Source: Agromyces sp. 3263
Lineage (GTDB): Bacteria; Actinomycetota; Actinomycetes; Actinomycetales; Microbacteriaceae
Assembly (NCBI RefSeq): GCF_031456545.1
Contig: NZ_JAVDUV010000002.1
Coordinates: forward strand, 744,001-808,000
Length of the DNA: 64,000 bases
Direction: 5' to 3'
Positions 48,698 through 57,426 of the stretch are shown here, in pieces. Under the pieces are notes generated by a model. It did no database searches, was not told the DNA's origin, and saw only the letters and a list, made by a program, of their open reading frames with translations. Numbering within the stretch: the first letter of the stretch is position 1; each line of letters begins with the position of its first letter. The translations under genes were made by a program, and so were the position numbers.

Positions 48698-49039
48698 ATG
48701 CAGTTGCGCTTCCTCTACGTGCCCGTCGTCGACCTGCCCTCGGCGATCGACTTCTACCGCGACGAACTCGGGTGGTCCGAGGCCTGGCGCGAGGGCGACG
48801 ACACGGTTGCCTTCGCCGTGCCCGACTCGCCCGTGCAGGTCATGGTGTCCACCGATCCGGGCTCGGCCGGCCCGATGTACGAGGTCGATGATCTCGAGGC
48901 CTACCTCGCGGCCCACCCGTCGGTACCGCGCCGCGGCGTGCCGTTCGAGATTCCCGACGGCCACGTCATCGAGCTCGAGGGGCCGGGCGGCAACGCGTTC
49001 CACGTGTTCGACCAGGCGGACGCGGCATCCGGAGCATGA
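48698..49039 (+). CDS. VOC-superfamily (glyoxalase/bleomycin resistance-like) protein
   Basis: A 113-residue protein of two beta-alpha-beta-beta-beta units: LRFLYVPVVDLPSAIDFYRDELGW at the start and FEIPDGHVIELEGPGGNAFHVFD at the end, where the last Glu is a typical metal ligand. Such proteins bind or transform small molecules, often antibiotics or aldehydes. It is divergent from a TetR gene, so it may be induced by a ligand of that regulator. Confidence 0.85.
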   Translation: MQLRFLYVPVVDLPSAIDFYRDELGWSEAWREGDDTVAFAVPDSPVQVMVSTDPGSAGPMYEVDDLEAYLAAHPSVPRRGVPFEIPDGHVIELEGPGGNAFHVFDQADAASGA

Positions 49040-49043
49040 AGAA

Positions 49044-49072
49044 AGCCCCGAACCTGGCGAGAGGTTCGGGGC
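49044..49072 (-). terminator. Terminator after tRNA-Lys
   Basis: GCCCCGAACCT and AGGTTCGGGGC pair around GGCGAG; on the minus strand TTTCTTC follows. It also lies just after the VOC gene and can stop transcripts from both sides. Confidence 0.9.
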
Positions 49073-49078
49073 GATCCG

Positions 49079-49151
49079 TGCACCCCCAGGGACTTGAACC
49101 CTGAACCCACTGATTAAGAGTCAGTTGCTCTGCCGATTGAGCTAGAGGTGC
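49079..49151 (-). tRNA. tRNA-Lys (anticodon CTT)
   Basis: A 73-nt cloverleaf on the minus strand: acceptor GCACCTC/GGGGTGC, discriminator A, D-arm TAGCTCAATCGGCAGAGCA, anticodon stem ACTGA/TCAGT with CTT, T-arm CAGGGTTCAAGTCCCTG. No CCA encoded. A strong terminator follows. Confidence 0.96.
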
Positions 49152-49263
49152 GTGATCCGGGAATTTCGTACAACCCGAACCGAGGGACCACGTTATCAGG
49201 AGAACGACCCGTTTCGCCAATCGAGCGATCCGCGCGTCGGAGGCAGGTTCTAGGGTCGACTGC

Positions 49264-49953
49264 ATGACTGCCGAGAGGACGCCCCCGACCGGCTGGCGCG
49301 CCGGTGTGCGCATCGGCATCGGGCTGGCGATCGGGGCCTTCGCGCTCGCCGTGAGCTTCGGCGCCTTCGCCGTCACGAACGGCTGGCCGGCTTGGCTGGC
49401 CATCGTGATGTCGGCCGTCACGTTCTCTGGTTCCGCGCAGTTCGCGCTGGTCACCGCCGCCTCCGGCGGGGGCCTCGCGGCGGGTGTGGGTGCTGCGGCG
49501 CTCATCAACGCGCGGTTCATCCCCATGGGTGCTGCGTCGGCACGCTCGTTGCACGGCGGTCCCGTCCAGCGCGCGCTCGAAGGGCAGGCGGTCGTCGACG
49601 GGTCGTGGGTCGCGGCGCAGAACGGCGACGGCACCCTCGACCGCGGCACGCTGTTCGGGGCGACGCTGGTGCAGTGGCCGGCGTGGATCGCCGGCACCGC
49701 GATCGGCGCCCTCTTCGCGCCGTCGACCGAGTTCATGCACGATCTCGGCCTCGACGTCATCTTCCCCGCCTTCTTCCTCGTCCTGCTGCTCGACGCCCTG
49801 CGAGACCGGCCCCGCATGATCCCCATCGCCCTGGTCGCGGGCGTCATCGGCGCGGTGGCCGCGCTGGTGGTGCCCGCGGGGGTCGCGCTGCTCGCGTGCG
49901 CGCTCGCGGCGCTCCTGGCCGCAGCTCGCACCACGAAGGCCGTCGACCCGTGA
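49264..49953 (+). CDS. azlC: AzlC-family branched-chain amino acid exporter, large subunit
   Basis: A 229-residue membrane protein with about five to seven hydrophobic segments. The AzlC signature is in SAVTFSGSAQFALVTAASGGG (near residues 49-69) and NARFIPMGAASA. With AzlD it exports branched-chain amino acids or their analogues. It is coupled to azlD by a 4-bp overlap. Confidence 0.92.
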   Translation: MTAERTPPTGWRAGVRIGIGLAIGAFALAVSFGAFAVTNGWPAWLAIVMSAVTFSGSAQFALVTAASGGGLAAGVGAAALINARFIPMGAASARSLHGGPVQRALEGQAVVDGSWVAAQNGDGTLDRGTLFGATLVQWPAWIAGTAIGALFAPSTEFMHDLGLDVIFPAFFLVLLLDALRDRPRMIPIALVAGVIGAVAALVVPAGVALLACALAALLAAARTTKAVDP

Positions 49954-50255
49954 CGGCCCTCGTGCTCGCCGTGATCGCCCTGGCGGTGATCAACGTGGTC
50001 TACAAGGGGATCGGTCCGGCGGTGCTCGGCGACCGCACCTTCCCGCCGCGCATCCAGTCGGTCGTCGACGCGCTGCCCGCAGCGCTGCTGGCCGGGCTGA
50101 TCGCGGTGAACCTCCTCGGCGAGCGATGGTCGTCGGCCGACGCCACGATGGTTCCGGGGCTCGCCGCCGCGGGCATCGCGTGGTGGCTGCGGATGCCGCA
50201 ACTCACCTGTGTCGCGGTCGCGATCGCGGTGACGATCCTCGTACGACTCATCTGA
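49950..50255 (+). CDS. azlD: AzlD-family exporter small subunit
   Basis: A 101-residue membrane protein with about four short hydrophobic segments: MTALVLAVIALAVINVVYKGIGP, LPAALLAGLIAVNLLG, and a C-terminal VAVAIAVTILVRLI. It pairs with AzlC. The GTG start at 49950 overlaps the azlC stop (GTGA). Confidence 0.88.
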   Translation: MTALVLAVIALAVINVVYKGIGPAVLGDRTFPPRIQSVVDALPAALLAGLIAVNLLGERWSSADATMVPGLAAAGIAWWLRMPQLTCVAVAIAVTILVRLI

Positions 50256-50277
50256 GCGGCCCGATAGCCTTGATCGG

Positions 50278-51144
50278 GTGACCGCAGACCTCGCCGAAGA
50301 CCTCGATCTCGCCCTCGCACTCGCCGATCTCGCCGACGCCGTGTCGCTCGCGCGCTTCCGTGCCGTCGACCTCGACGTGCAGACGAAGCCCGATCGCACG
50401 CCGGTCACCGAGGCTGACCTGGCGGTCGAGCGCGCGATCCGCGACCGGCTCGCCGATGCGCGGCCGGGCGACGGCATCCTCGGCGAGGAGTTCGGCACCG
50501 AGGGCGATTCGACGAGGCAGTGGATCATCGACCCCATCGACGGCACCGCGAACTTCCTGCGCGGCGTGCCCGTGTGGGGCACGCTCATCGCGCTCGCCGT
50601 CGACGGCGTGCCCGTGGTCGGGGTGGCGTCCTCCCCCGCCATGGGCCGGCGCTGGTGGGCGGCGCGCGGGCTCGGCGCGTGGACGAGCGGGTCGGCCGCT
50701 GAACTCGGCGTGAGCGATGGGGCGGCGGATGCGTCATCCGCTCGCGTGCCCGGTGCTCGGCGCCTGCGCGTCTCGGGCGTCGAGCATCTGTCGGATGCCT
50801 CGCTCAGCTTCCAGAGCCTCGCCCAGTGGCGCGACGCCGGATACCTCGACCGGCTGCTCGCGCTGTCGGAGCGGGTGTGGCGTGACCGCGCGTACGGCGA
50901 CCTGTGGTCGTACATGCTCCTCGCGGAGGGGCTCATCGACATCACCGGGGAGTTCGACGTGAAGCCCTACGACCTCGCCGCGCTGGTGCCGATCATCGAG
51001 GAGGCCGGCGGCCGCTTCACCTCGATCGACGGCGAACCAGGCCCATGGCACGGCAGCTCCCTTGCGACGAACGGGCGGTTGCACGAGGCCGTGCTCGCTG
51101 CCCTGGCCTGGCCCGCTTCGCCCGCCGACGGAGCGGGGGCCTGA
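50278..51144 (+). CDS. Inositol monophosphatase-family phosphatase (HisN-like)
   Basis: A 288-residue Mg-dependent, Li-sensitive phosphatase fold. The metal site is in GILGEEFG (Glu about residues 69-70) and WIIDPIDGTANFLRG (Asp 82, Asp 85; about 80-93), with a third Asp in ITGEFDVKPYDLAAL. The active-site layout and the actinobacterial context fit histidinol-phosphatase HisN or inositol phosphatase SuhB; the substrate cannot be separated by sequence alone. Starts with GTG and ends 2 bp before the LLM oxidoreductase gene. Confidence 0.88.
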   Translation: MTADLAEDLDLALALADLADAVSLARFRAVDLDVQTKPDRTPVTEADLAVERAIRDRLADARPGDGILGEEFGTEGDSTRQWIIDPIDGTANFLRGVPVWGTLIALAVDGVPVVGVASSPAMGRRWWAARGLGAWTSGSAAELGVSDGAADASSARVPGARRLRVSGVEHLSDASLSFQSLAQWRDAGYLDRLLALSERVWRDRAYGDLWSYMLLAEGLIDITGEFDVKPYDLAALVPIIEEAGGRFTSIDGEPGPWHGSSLATNGRLHEAVLAALAWPASPADGAGA

Positions 51145-51146
51145 CG

Positions 51147-52070
51147 ATGGAGATCTGCATCTTCACCGAGCCCCAGCAGGGCGCGAGCTACGACGACCAG
51201 CTGGCGCAGGCGAGCGCGGCCGAGCGACTGGGCTTCGACGGCTGGTTCCGCTCCGACCACTTCCTCCGCATGGGCGCCGGCGATCCGCTGCCGGGTCCGA
51301 CGGATGCCTGGACCACCCTTGCGGGCCTCGCACGCGACACCCGCCACATCCGGCTGGGCACGCTCGTCTCCTCGGCGACGTTCCGGCACCCGTCGCTGCT
51401 CGCGATCCAGGTCGCCCAGGTCGACGCCATGTCAGGCGGCCGCGTCGAGCTCGGACTCGGCACCGGATGGTTCGCCGAGGAGCACGAGGCGTACGGCATC
51501 CCGTTCCCGGCGAAGCGCTTCGGCCTGTTCGAGGAGCAGCTCGAGATCGTCACCGGGCTCTGGTCCACGCCGGTCGGCGAGACCTTCGAGTTCGCCGGCG
51601 AGCACTACCGGCTCGAAGGGGCGCCCGCGCTGCCGAAGCCGGTGCAATCGCCGGTGCCGGTCATCGTCGGCGGAGCGGGCCCGAAGCGCACGCCGGCGCT
51701 CGCCGCCCGCTTCGCCACGGAGTTCAACATCGGGTTCCGCTCCGAGGACGTGATCGCCGAGACGTTCGACGGCGTCCGCCGCGCGTGCGAGCAGGTCGGA
51801 CGCGACTCGGAGAGCCTGCGCACCTCGGTGGCACTGCCCACGATCGTCGCGACGAACGATGCGGACTACCTGCGCCGGCTCGCGGCGATCGACGCGGACC
51901 CCGACACGTTCGCCGAGGTCAACATCGCAGGAACCCCCGATGCCGCCGTGGAGAAGATCCTGCGGCTGCGCGAGCTCGGCGCCGACCGCGTGTACCTGCA
52001 GCTCGTCGACCTGCGCGACCTCGACCACCTCGAGCTCGTCGCCGCCGAGGTCCTGCCACATGTCAGGTGA
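51147..52070 (+). CDS. LLM-class (F420 or flavin-dependent) oxidoreductase
   Basis: A 307-residue TIM-barrel luciferase-like protein. Typical segments are GFDGWFRSDHFLRMG (around residues 29-43), IRLGTLVSSATFRHPSLLA, GGRVELGLGTGWFAEEHEAYGIPFP and VPVIVGGAGPKRT. The pattern fits the F420-dependent group common in actinobacteria. It probably transfers hydride to or from an unknown small molecule. It is packed between HisN-like and lipoprotein genes. Confidence 0.92.
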   Translation: MEICIFTEPQQGASYDDQLAQASAAERLGFDGWFRSDHFLRMGAGDPLPGPTDAWTTLAGLARDTRHIRLGTLVSSATFRHPSLLAIQVAQVDAMSGGRVELGLGTGWFAEEHEAYGIPFPAKRFGLFEEQLEIVTGLWSTPVGETFEFAGEHYRLEGAPALPKPVQSPVPVIVGGAGPKRTPALAARFATEFNIGFRSEDVIAETFDGVRRACEQVGRDSESLRTSVALPTIVATNDADYLRRLAAIDADPDTFAEVNIAGTPDAAVEKILRLRELGADRVYLQLVDLRDLDHLELVAAEVLPHVR

Positions 52071-52650
52071 CCGTCGGCGCCCCGCTCGACCCACCCGCAA
52101 CCGCCGGGGCGCCCTAGGTGGTGCTGCAGCGACGTGCGCGGCGCTCGCGCTGGTGCTCACGGCGTGCGCGCCGGCGAGCGAGCAGACCGGGTGGACGGAT
52201 GCCGCGACGGCCCGCCCGACCGCATCTCCAGCCCCACCCGACGGCGCCGCCGCATCCCAGTCCGCCTCGCCGGGGGCTGCCGCAGGCGCTCCCGTCGCGG
52301 CTCCTCGGTACCTCCCCGCGGTCGGCGAGTGCCTCGACGCGCGCAAGGACGCGGCCGCCGGTCCCGAGTCCGTCGTGCCGTGCTCCGAGCCGCACGACGA
52401 CGAGGTGTACGCGGGCTTCGAGCTGCCGCCCGGTGATCCGCCGGGGCCGGCCGGGCAGCAGCAGGCCGATGACGGATGCCTCGCCCGGTTCGACGACTTC
52501 ATCGGCATCCCGGCAGCGGACTCCATGCTCGGCTGGTACTCGTTCGCGCCGCGCGAGTCGGACTGGGCGGCCGGCGACCGCCGCGTGGCCTGTGCGGTGT
52601 GGCATCCGACCGACCTCGTGACCGGATCGCTGGAGGGCGTCGCGTACTGA
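52060..52650 (+). CDS. Lipoprotein with septum-formation-type domain
   Basis: A 196-residue exported lipoprotein: basic N-terminus, hydrophobic segment and lipobox LVLTAC (Cys about residue 38), then a Pro/Ala/Ser-rich linker, then a compact domain beginning AVGECLD and containing VVPCSEPHDDEVYAGFEL and CLARFDDFIG. The paired cysteines and the C-x-E-P-H-D pattern resemble the actinobacterial 'septum formation' domain (PF13845). The ATG overlaps the end of the LLM gene by 11 bp. Its role is not established. Confidence 0.75.
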   Translation: MSGDRRRPARPTRNRRGALGGAAATCAALALVLTACAPASEQTGWTDAATARPTASPAPPDGAAASQSASPGAAAGAPVAAPRYLPAVGECLDARKDAAAGPESVVPCSEPHDDEVYAGFELPPGDPPGPAGQQQADDGCLARFDDFIGIPAADSMLGWYSFAPRESDWAAGDRRVACAVWHPTDLVTGSLEGVAY

Positions 52651-52675
52651 CGGTCGGTGCAGGCAGACTGGGGGC

Positions 52676-53755
52676 GTGAGCGACGGCCCGACCCCGTGGG
52701 TGCTGCATGTCGATCTCGACCAGTTCATCGCGGCGGTCGAGGTGCTGCGGCATCCCGAACTCGCGGGCAAGCCGGTCATCGTGGGCGGCCGCGGGGATCC
52801 GACCGAGCGCGCAGTCGTCTCGACGGCGTCGTACGAGGCACGCGAGTTCGGCGTCGGCTCGGGGATGCCGCTGCGGATCGCCGCGCGCAAGGCGCCCGAC
52901 GCGATCATCCTGCCCGTGGACGCCGACGCGTACACCGCGGCATCCGCCGAGGTCATGGCGACGCTTCGGGAACAACCGGGCGCGACCGTGCAGGTGCTCG
53001 GCTGGGACGAGGCGTTCCTCGGCGTGCGCACCGACGACCCCGAGGCCTACGCGCGGGCGGTCCAGCGCGCCGTGCTCGATCGCACCGCCCTGCACTGCAG
53101 CGTGGGGATCGGCGACACCCTCGTGCGGGCGAAGGTCGCGACTGGGTTCGGCAAGCCGCGAGGGGTCTTCCGACTGACAGCGGCCAACTGGCTCGACGTC
53201 ATGGGCCACCGACCGACCCGGGACCTGTGGGGCGTCGGCTCGAAGGTGTCGCAGCGCCTGGCGGCGCACGGGATCACCACGGTCGCCGAGCTGGCCGCCG
53301 CGGGGCCAGACGTGCTCGTGCCTGAGTTCGGACCGCGGATGGGTCCCTGGTACGGCCTGCTCGGACGCGGCGAGGGCGCGCGTGAGGTCGACGACACGCC
53401 GTGGGTGGCGCGTGGGCACAGCCGGGAGACGACGTTCCAGGAGGACCTCATCGCACCGGCGCAGGTCGACGAGGCGGTGCGTGAGCTCGTGGCCGACGTG
53501 CTGAAGGACGTCGCGGCCGAAGGTCGCCCCGTGGTCGGGCTCACGCTGAAGATCCGCTATGCGCCGTTCATCACCAAGACGACCGGGAAGAAGATCCCTG
53601 AGACGTCGGACCCCGAGGTGGTGCTCGCCGGCGCGCTCGAGCTCGCCGACCGCATCGAGCCCGGCCGCCCCATCCGGCTGCTGGGGTTCCGAGCCGAGAT
53701 GGCCATGCCCGCGGATGCGCGAGACGGCCACACGCCCACCCGCAGCGGCTGGTGA
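52676..53755 (+). CDS. dinB: Y-family DNA polymerase IV
   Basis: A 359-residue translesion polymerase. The first catalytic site is VDLDQFIAAVE (Asp about residues 13-15). The second, normally S-x-D-E, reads GWDEAFLG (about residues 110-117), keeping Asp-Glu but not Ser. ELWGVGSK-type DLWGVGSKVSQRLAAHGI is the helix-hairpin-helix, and the little-finger domain begins near ARGHSRETTFQEDL. It copies past damaged bases. The GTG start (52676) fits. No LexA box was seen in the 25 bp upstream. A terminator shared with tmRNA follows. Confidence 0.93.
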   Translation: MSDGPTPWVLHVDLDQFIAAVEVLRHPELAGKPVIVGGRGDPTERAVVSTASYEAREFGVGSGMPLRIAARKAPDAIILPVDADAYTAASAEVMATLREQPGATVQVLGWDEAFLGVRTDDPEAYARAVQRAVLDRTALHCSVGIGDTLVRAKVATGFGKPRGVFRLTAANWLDVMGHRPTRDLWGVGSKVSQRLAAHGITTVAELAAAGPDVLVPEFGPRMGPWYGLLGRGEGAREVDDTPWVARGHSRETTFQEDLIAPAQVDEAVRELVADVLKDVAAEGRPVVGLTLKIRYAPFITKTTGKKIPETSDPEVVLAGALELADRIEPGRPIRLLGFRAEMAMPADARDGHTPTRSGW

Positions 53756-53779
53756 GGCGCGCTCGGGTCCGCAGACGAC

Positions 53780-53804
53780 GAAGGCCGCCCCGCGGGCGGC
53801 CTTC
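53780..53804. terminator. Terminator between dinB and tmRNA
   Basis: GAAGGCCGCCC and GGGCGGCCTTC form an 11-bp stem with a CGC loop, between the converging dinB and ssrA. Confidence 0.85.
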
Positions 53805-53830
53805 ATTCCACAACGTGCGACAACGGCCGA

Positions 53831-54199
53831 TGGTGGAGATGGGGGGAATTGAACCCCCGTCCATCGCTGTGATTCCACGCCTTCTCCGGGCGCATCCTGT
53901 GAGGGCGTTCTACTCGGCCCCGACCTTTGCCACAGGCACCTAGGTCGACGAGCCCAGCCCGATAAAGTCCCGCACGTCGCTCAGGCGACGACGCGCAGCA
54001 AGTTCCCTAGATGACGCCAGCGACCGGGGCGGGAACAGACCCGGGCTGACGGACTAGCGCACTCGCTTAAGCAGCGAGGGCGAAGTCAGACTGCTTCTTA
54101 TTGGCAGTTATTGTTTCGCAGAGATCGTTTACGAGATAACCCTGCATCCTCGGCCCGCTTCTCGTGGGTTCGCAGACGATGTCGAAACCGATCATCCCC
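53831..54199 (-). ncRNA. ssrA: Transfer-messenger RNA (tmRNA)
   Basis: A 369-nt one-piece tmRNA on the minus strand. The 5' end GGGGATG pairs with CATCTCC at the 3' end, followed by an encoded ACCA. The tRNA-like T-arm GGGGGTTCAATTCCCCC is present. The tag frame runs from a GCC resume codon to TAA and reads ANKKQSDFALAA, ending in the proteolysis signal ALAA. It rescues stalled ribosomes with SmpB, whose gene lies 2 kb away. This patch is the most AT-rich region of the window. Confidence 0.97.
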
Positions 54200-54444
54200 A
54201 TGTGACGCCGCCCGGTCGGGACCGGTTCGGCGAGCCGTTGTCGCACGCTGTGGAGTTTCCAATCACCGCAATCCCGAAGGACTACGGCCTTACAGGTTAC
54301 AACATACGCGCCGCCTCCGACATTCCGGGCGCCCGCCGCCCGGGTGGCGTCGGCCGCCAGACGTATGCTGAGGTCGGCCGGGCGCTGCCGCGGCCGCCGG
54401 GCGTCGAGGTCGTCGTTCCGGCACCCGCATCCGAGAGGGGCAAC

Positions 54445-55107
54445 ATGCCGACCACGATCGCCGTCACCGGCCGCGCAGAAGAGCGCATCGCCCCCGAGCT
54501 CGCCGCCGTCTCCCTGTCGGTGGGCGGCTCAGGCGCGGCGCGCGACGACGTGGCCGCACGCACGGGCCGCGCGCACGAACGGCTGCTGGCCGAGGTGCGA
54601 CAGCTCGAGGCATCCGGTTCCCTCGACACGTGGTCGGCGGGCCAGCTCCGGGTGTGGTCCTACCGTCCGTGGAACAACGAGGGCAAGCAGCTCCCGGTCG
54701 TGCACCAGGCCAGCGCCGACGTCGAGGTCGTGTTCACCGACCTCGACCGACTCGGCGCGTGGGTCGGCGAGGTCGCCACCGGCGACGAGCTCGCCGTCGG
54801 GGGCATCGACTGGCGGTTGACGGATGCCACGCGCCGGCGCGTGCAGGAGGCCGCCCAGCGTGCGGCCGTCGCCGATGCCGTCGCGAAGGCGCAGGTCTAC
54901 GCGTCGGCGCTCGGACTCGGCACGCCCGCTCCCGTTGAGCTCGCCGACCACGGCATGCTGAGCGCGCAGCCGATGCCCGCCGCGCCCAAGGCGATGATGA
55001 TGCGCACGGCGGCCGATCTCAGCGGGCCGCCCGCGCCCGAGTTCGCGCCTGCCGAGCTCGTCATCGAGGCGTCGGTCGACGCACGCTTCACGGCCGATCC
55101 CGCCTGA
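54445..55107 (+). CDS. SIMPL-domain (DUF541) protein
   Basis: A 220-residue protein of the SIMPL/DUF541 family. TTIAVTGRAEERIAPELAAVSLSV opens the fold; DWRLTDATRRRVQEAAQRAAVADAVAKAQVYASALGL is the typical long helix (around residues 115-150). No signal peptide is seen from this start (ATG 54445 after GAGAGGGG), so it may be cytoplasmic, although many relatives are exported. The frame is open far upstream through the tmRNA promoter, which is rejected. Confidence 0.85.
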   Translation: MPTTIAVTGRAEERIAPELAAVSLSVGGSGAARDDVAARTGRAHERLLAEVRQLEASGSLDTWSAGQLRVWSYRPWNNEGKQLPVVHQASADVEVVFTDLDRLGAWVGEVATGDELAVGGIDWRLTDATRRRVQEAAQRAAVADAVAKAQVYASALGLGTPAPVELADHGMLSAQPMPAAPKAMMMRTAADLSGPPAPEFAPAELVIEASVDARFTADPA

Positions 55108-55122
55108 GCGGGCGGCGCGGCG

Positions 55123-55863
55123 TCAGGCGTCGGGCTCGACGAGCAGCTGCTCGAGGGCCGACAGGTCGGCGAGGCTGAGGCCCGACGCGAGCAGGTACTC
55201 GCGCACGGAGCCGTGCATGCGCTCGACGGTGTCGATCACGCCCTCGAGCGCCTCGGGCGGGCTGCCACCCATGAGCACCCGCAGTTCCGGGGTGTCGGGC
55301 ACGCCGTAGCGACCGATCAGCGCGACCATCTCTTCGAGCCACTCCCCCGCGAGGTTCGCCTCGGTGCGCGCGTAGTCGTCGACGACGGCCTGGTGGTCCA
55401 CACCGACGGCGAGCAGCGCGAGGGCCACGACGATGCCCGTGCGGTCCTTGCCGGCGGTGCAGTGCACCACCACCGAGCGGTCGCCGGCGCTCGCGATCTC
55501 GCGGAGCGCGCTCACGACCACCGAGGCGTGCTGGGTGACGATGCGCTCGTAGAGGGCGTCGAGCGAGATGCCGCCGGCGCCCTGCGAGGCGCCGGAGCCC
55601 TCGAACACGGGCAGCTGGAGCACCTCGACGTCGAGGCCGTCGAGGTCGTCGGGCATGGCGCGCGACTCGTTCTCGTCGCGCAGGTCGATGATGATGCCGA
55701 CACCGAGCCGCCGGAGTTCGTCGCGACCGTCGTCGCCAAGCCGGTAGAGCCCGTCGGAGCGGAACAGCACGCCCTCACGGATCCGTCCTCCCACGGCCGG
55801 CAGGCCGCCGACGTCGCGGAAGTTGTAGGTGCCGGGAACCGGGATGCGCGTCGACGTCTCCAT
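55123..55863 (-). CDS. Tyrosine-type protein phosphatase (dual-specificity-like)
   Basis: A 246-residue phosphatase. It begins RIPVPGTYNFRDVGGLP, the substrate and general acid regions follow (IIIDLRDENESRAMP), and the active site loop is VVHCTAGKDRTGIVVAL (C-x5-R, about residues 149-165). This type includes the mycobacterial PtpB/LipA-like enzymes that act on phosphotyrosine or phosphoinositides. It lies 51 bp after smpB on the same strand. Target unknown. Confidence 0.9.
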   Translation of the reverse strand: METSTRIPVPGTYNFRDVGGLPAVGGRIREGVLFRSDGLYRLGDDGRDELRRLGVGIIIDLRDENESRAMPDDLDGLDVEVLQLPVFEGSGASQGAGGISLDALYERIVTQHASVVVSALREIASAGDRSVVVHCTAGKDRTGIVVALALLAVGVDHQAVVDDYARTEANLAGEWLEEMVALIGRYGVPDTPELRVLMGGSPPEALEGVIDTVERMHGSVREYLLASGLSLADLSALEQLLVEPDA

Positions 55864-55913
55864 CGACGCGAGCCTACCGCGCGGGGACGACACGGCGGCT
55901 GGGAGCCTGCTGC

Positions 55914-56390
55914 CTAGTCGCCGAGGTTGCGCCGGCTCGAGATCGCGCGGTCGGCCTCGCGCTTGTCCTGGCGCTCGCGCAGGGCCTGGCGCTTGTCGTA
56001 CTCGCGCTTGCCCTTGGCGACGGCGATCTCGACCTTCGCGCGCCCGTCGGCGAAGTAGATCTGCAGGGGGACGAGCGTGTAGCCGCCCTCCTTCGTCTTG
56101 TGGCTGATCTTCACGATCTCGTGCTTGTGCAGCAGCAGCTTGCGCTTGCGCCGGGGCGAGTGGTTGTTCCACGTGCCCTCGGTGTACTCGGGGATGTGCA
56201 CCGAATCGAGCCACATCTCGCCGCCGTCGATGAACGCGTAGCCGTCGACGAGTGACGCCCGGCCCTCGCGCAGCGACTTCACCTCGGTGCCGGTGAGCAC
56301 GATGCCCGCCTCGTAGGTGTCCTCGATCGTGTAGTCGTGGCGCGCCTTGCGGTTGGTCGCCACGACCTTCTGACCGCGTTCCCTGGGCAC
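55914..56390 (-). CDS. smpB: SmpB, tmRNA-binding protein
   Basis: A 158-residue protein that binds tmRNA and brings it to stalled ribosomes. Family segments are [34 protein letters not shown] (residues about 9-42), [40 protein letters not shown] and the C-terminal basic tail [18 protein letters not shown]. The GTG start at 56390 has GGAG at 8 nt and gives [13 protein letters not shown]. tmRNA lies 1.7 kb downstream on the same strand. Confidence 0.97.
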   Translation of the reverse strand: MPRERGQKVVATNRKARHDYTIEDTYEAGIVLTGTEVKSLREGRASLVDGYAFIDGGEMWLDSVHIPEYTEGTWNNHSPRRKRKLLLHKHEIVKISHKTKEGGYTLVPLQIYFADGRAKVEIAVAKGKREYDKRQALRERQDKREADRAISSRRNLGD

Positions 56391-56514
56391 GGCGTGCTCC
56401 TTCGTTCGAGTGCGTTGCTGACGGATGCCGCCACGGCGGGTGGCCGGGCAGCCTTCGAGTCTAGCGGATGCCGCAGCCCCCGCCGCCCGTCGGCCGGGAC
56501 GTGCCCCGGCCTGC

Positions 56515-57426
56515 CTACACGCGAAGGTATCGGGTGATCGCGATGCCCGCCGACACCGCCGCGAGCAGCACGCCGACGCCGATGAGGATGGGGACCACGA
56601 GGAAGGCATCGGTGAGGTCGACGAACGTGAACGACAGGCTCTTCGCGAGGTAGCCCTGCACGAAGAACTGGACGATCGCGATCACCGCCCCGCCCGCGAG
56701 CAGCGACCCGATGAGGCCGGCGAACACGCCCTCGAGCACGAACGGCGTCTGGATGAATCGGTTTGAGGCCCCGACCAAGCGCATGATGCCGAGCTCCCGT
56801 CGCCGCGAGAACGCCGACAGGCGGATCGTCGTCGCGATGAGCAGCGCAGCGGCGACGAGCATGATGGCCGCGATCGCGATGGCGGTGTAGCTCGCCGCGT
56901 TGAGCACGTCGAAGATCTGGTCGAGGTACCGGCGTTGGTCGACCACCTGCTCGACGCCGGCGAGTCCCGCCAGGCTCTCGACGATCACCGCCGCCTGCGA
57001 CGGGTCGACGAGGTTCACCCAGAACGTCTCGTTGAGCACCTCGGGCGTCACGTAGTCGGCGGCCGGCGTGCCCTCGAACTGCTCCTGGAAGTTCTCATAG
57101 GCCTGCTGGTGGTCCTCGAAGTAGTACTCGTCGATGAACGGCGCGAGGGTGTCGGATTCGAGCTGCGCCTCGATGGCGGACTTCTGCTCCTCGGTGGCCT
57201 CGCCGTCGACGCAACCGGCAGCCGTGGACACGGACGTGCAGAGGTACACGGCGACCTGCGCGCGGTCGTACCAGTAGTTCTTCATCTGCGCGATCTGCAG
57301 CTGCAGCAGCGCGGCGGTGCCCACGAACGTGAGCGAGATGAACGTCACGAGCACGACCGAGACGACCATGGAGGCGTTGCGGCGCAGGCCGCTCGCCGCT
57401 TCGGAGAGGACGAGTCCGAACCTCAT
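56515..57426 (-). CDS. ftsX: Cell division protein FtsX
   Basis: A 303-residue membrane protein with an N-terminal hydrophobic segment (about 20-43), a large extracellular domain (about 45-170) and three more membrane segments near 175-300, the FtsX layout. With FtsE it controls peptidoglycan hydrolases at division. The final part ([32 protein letters not shown]) is the coupling and signature region. It overlaps ftsE by 4 bp. Confidence 0.95.
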   Translation of the reverse strand: MRFGLVLSEAASGLRRNASMVVSVVLVTFISLTFVGTAALLQLQIAQMKNYWYDRAQVAVYLCTSVSTAAGCVDGEATEEQKSAIEAQLESDTLAPFIDEYYFEDHQQAYENFQEQFEGTPAADYVTPEVLNETFWVNLVDPSQAAVIVESLAGLAGVEQVVDQRRYLDQIFDVLNAASYTAIAIAAIMLVAAALLIATTIRLSAFSRRRELGIMRLVGASNRFIQTPFVLEGVFAGLIGSLLAGGAVIAIVQFFVQGYLAKSLSFTFVDLTDAFLVVPILIGVGVLLAAVSAGIAITRYLRV

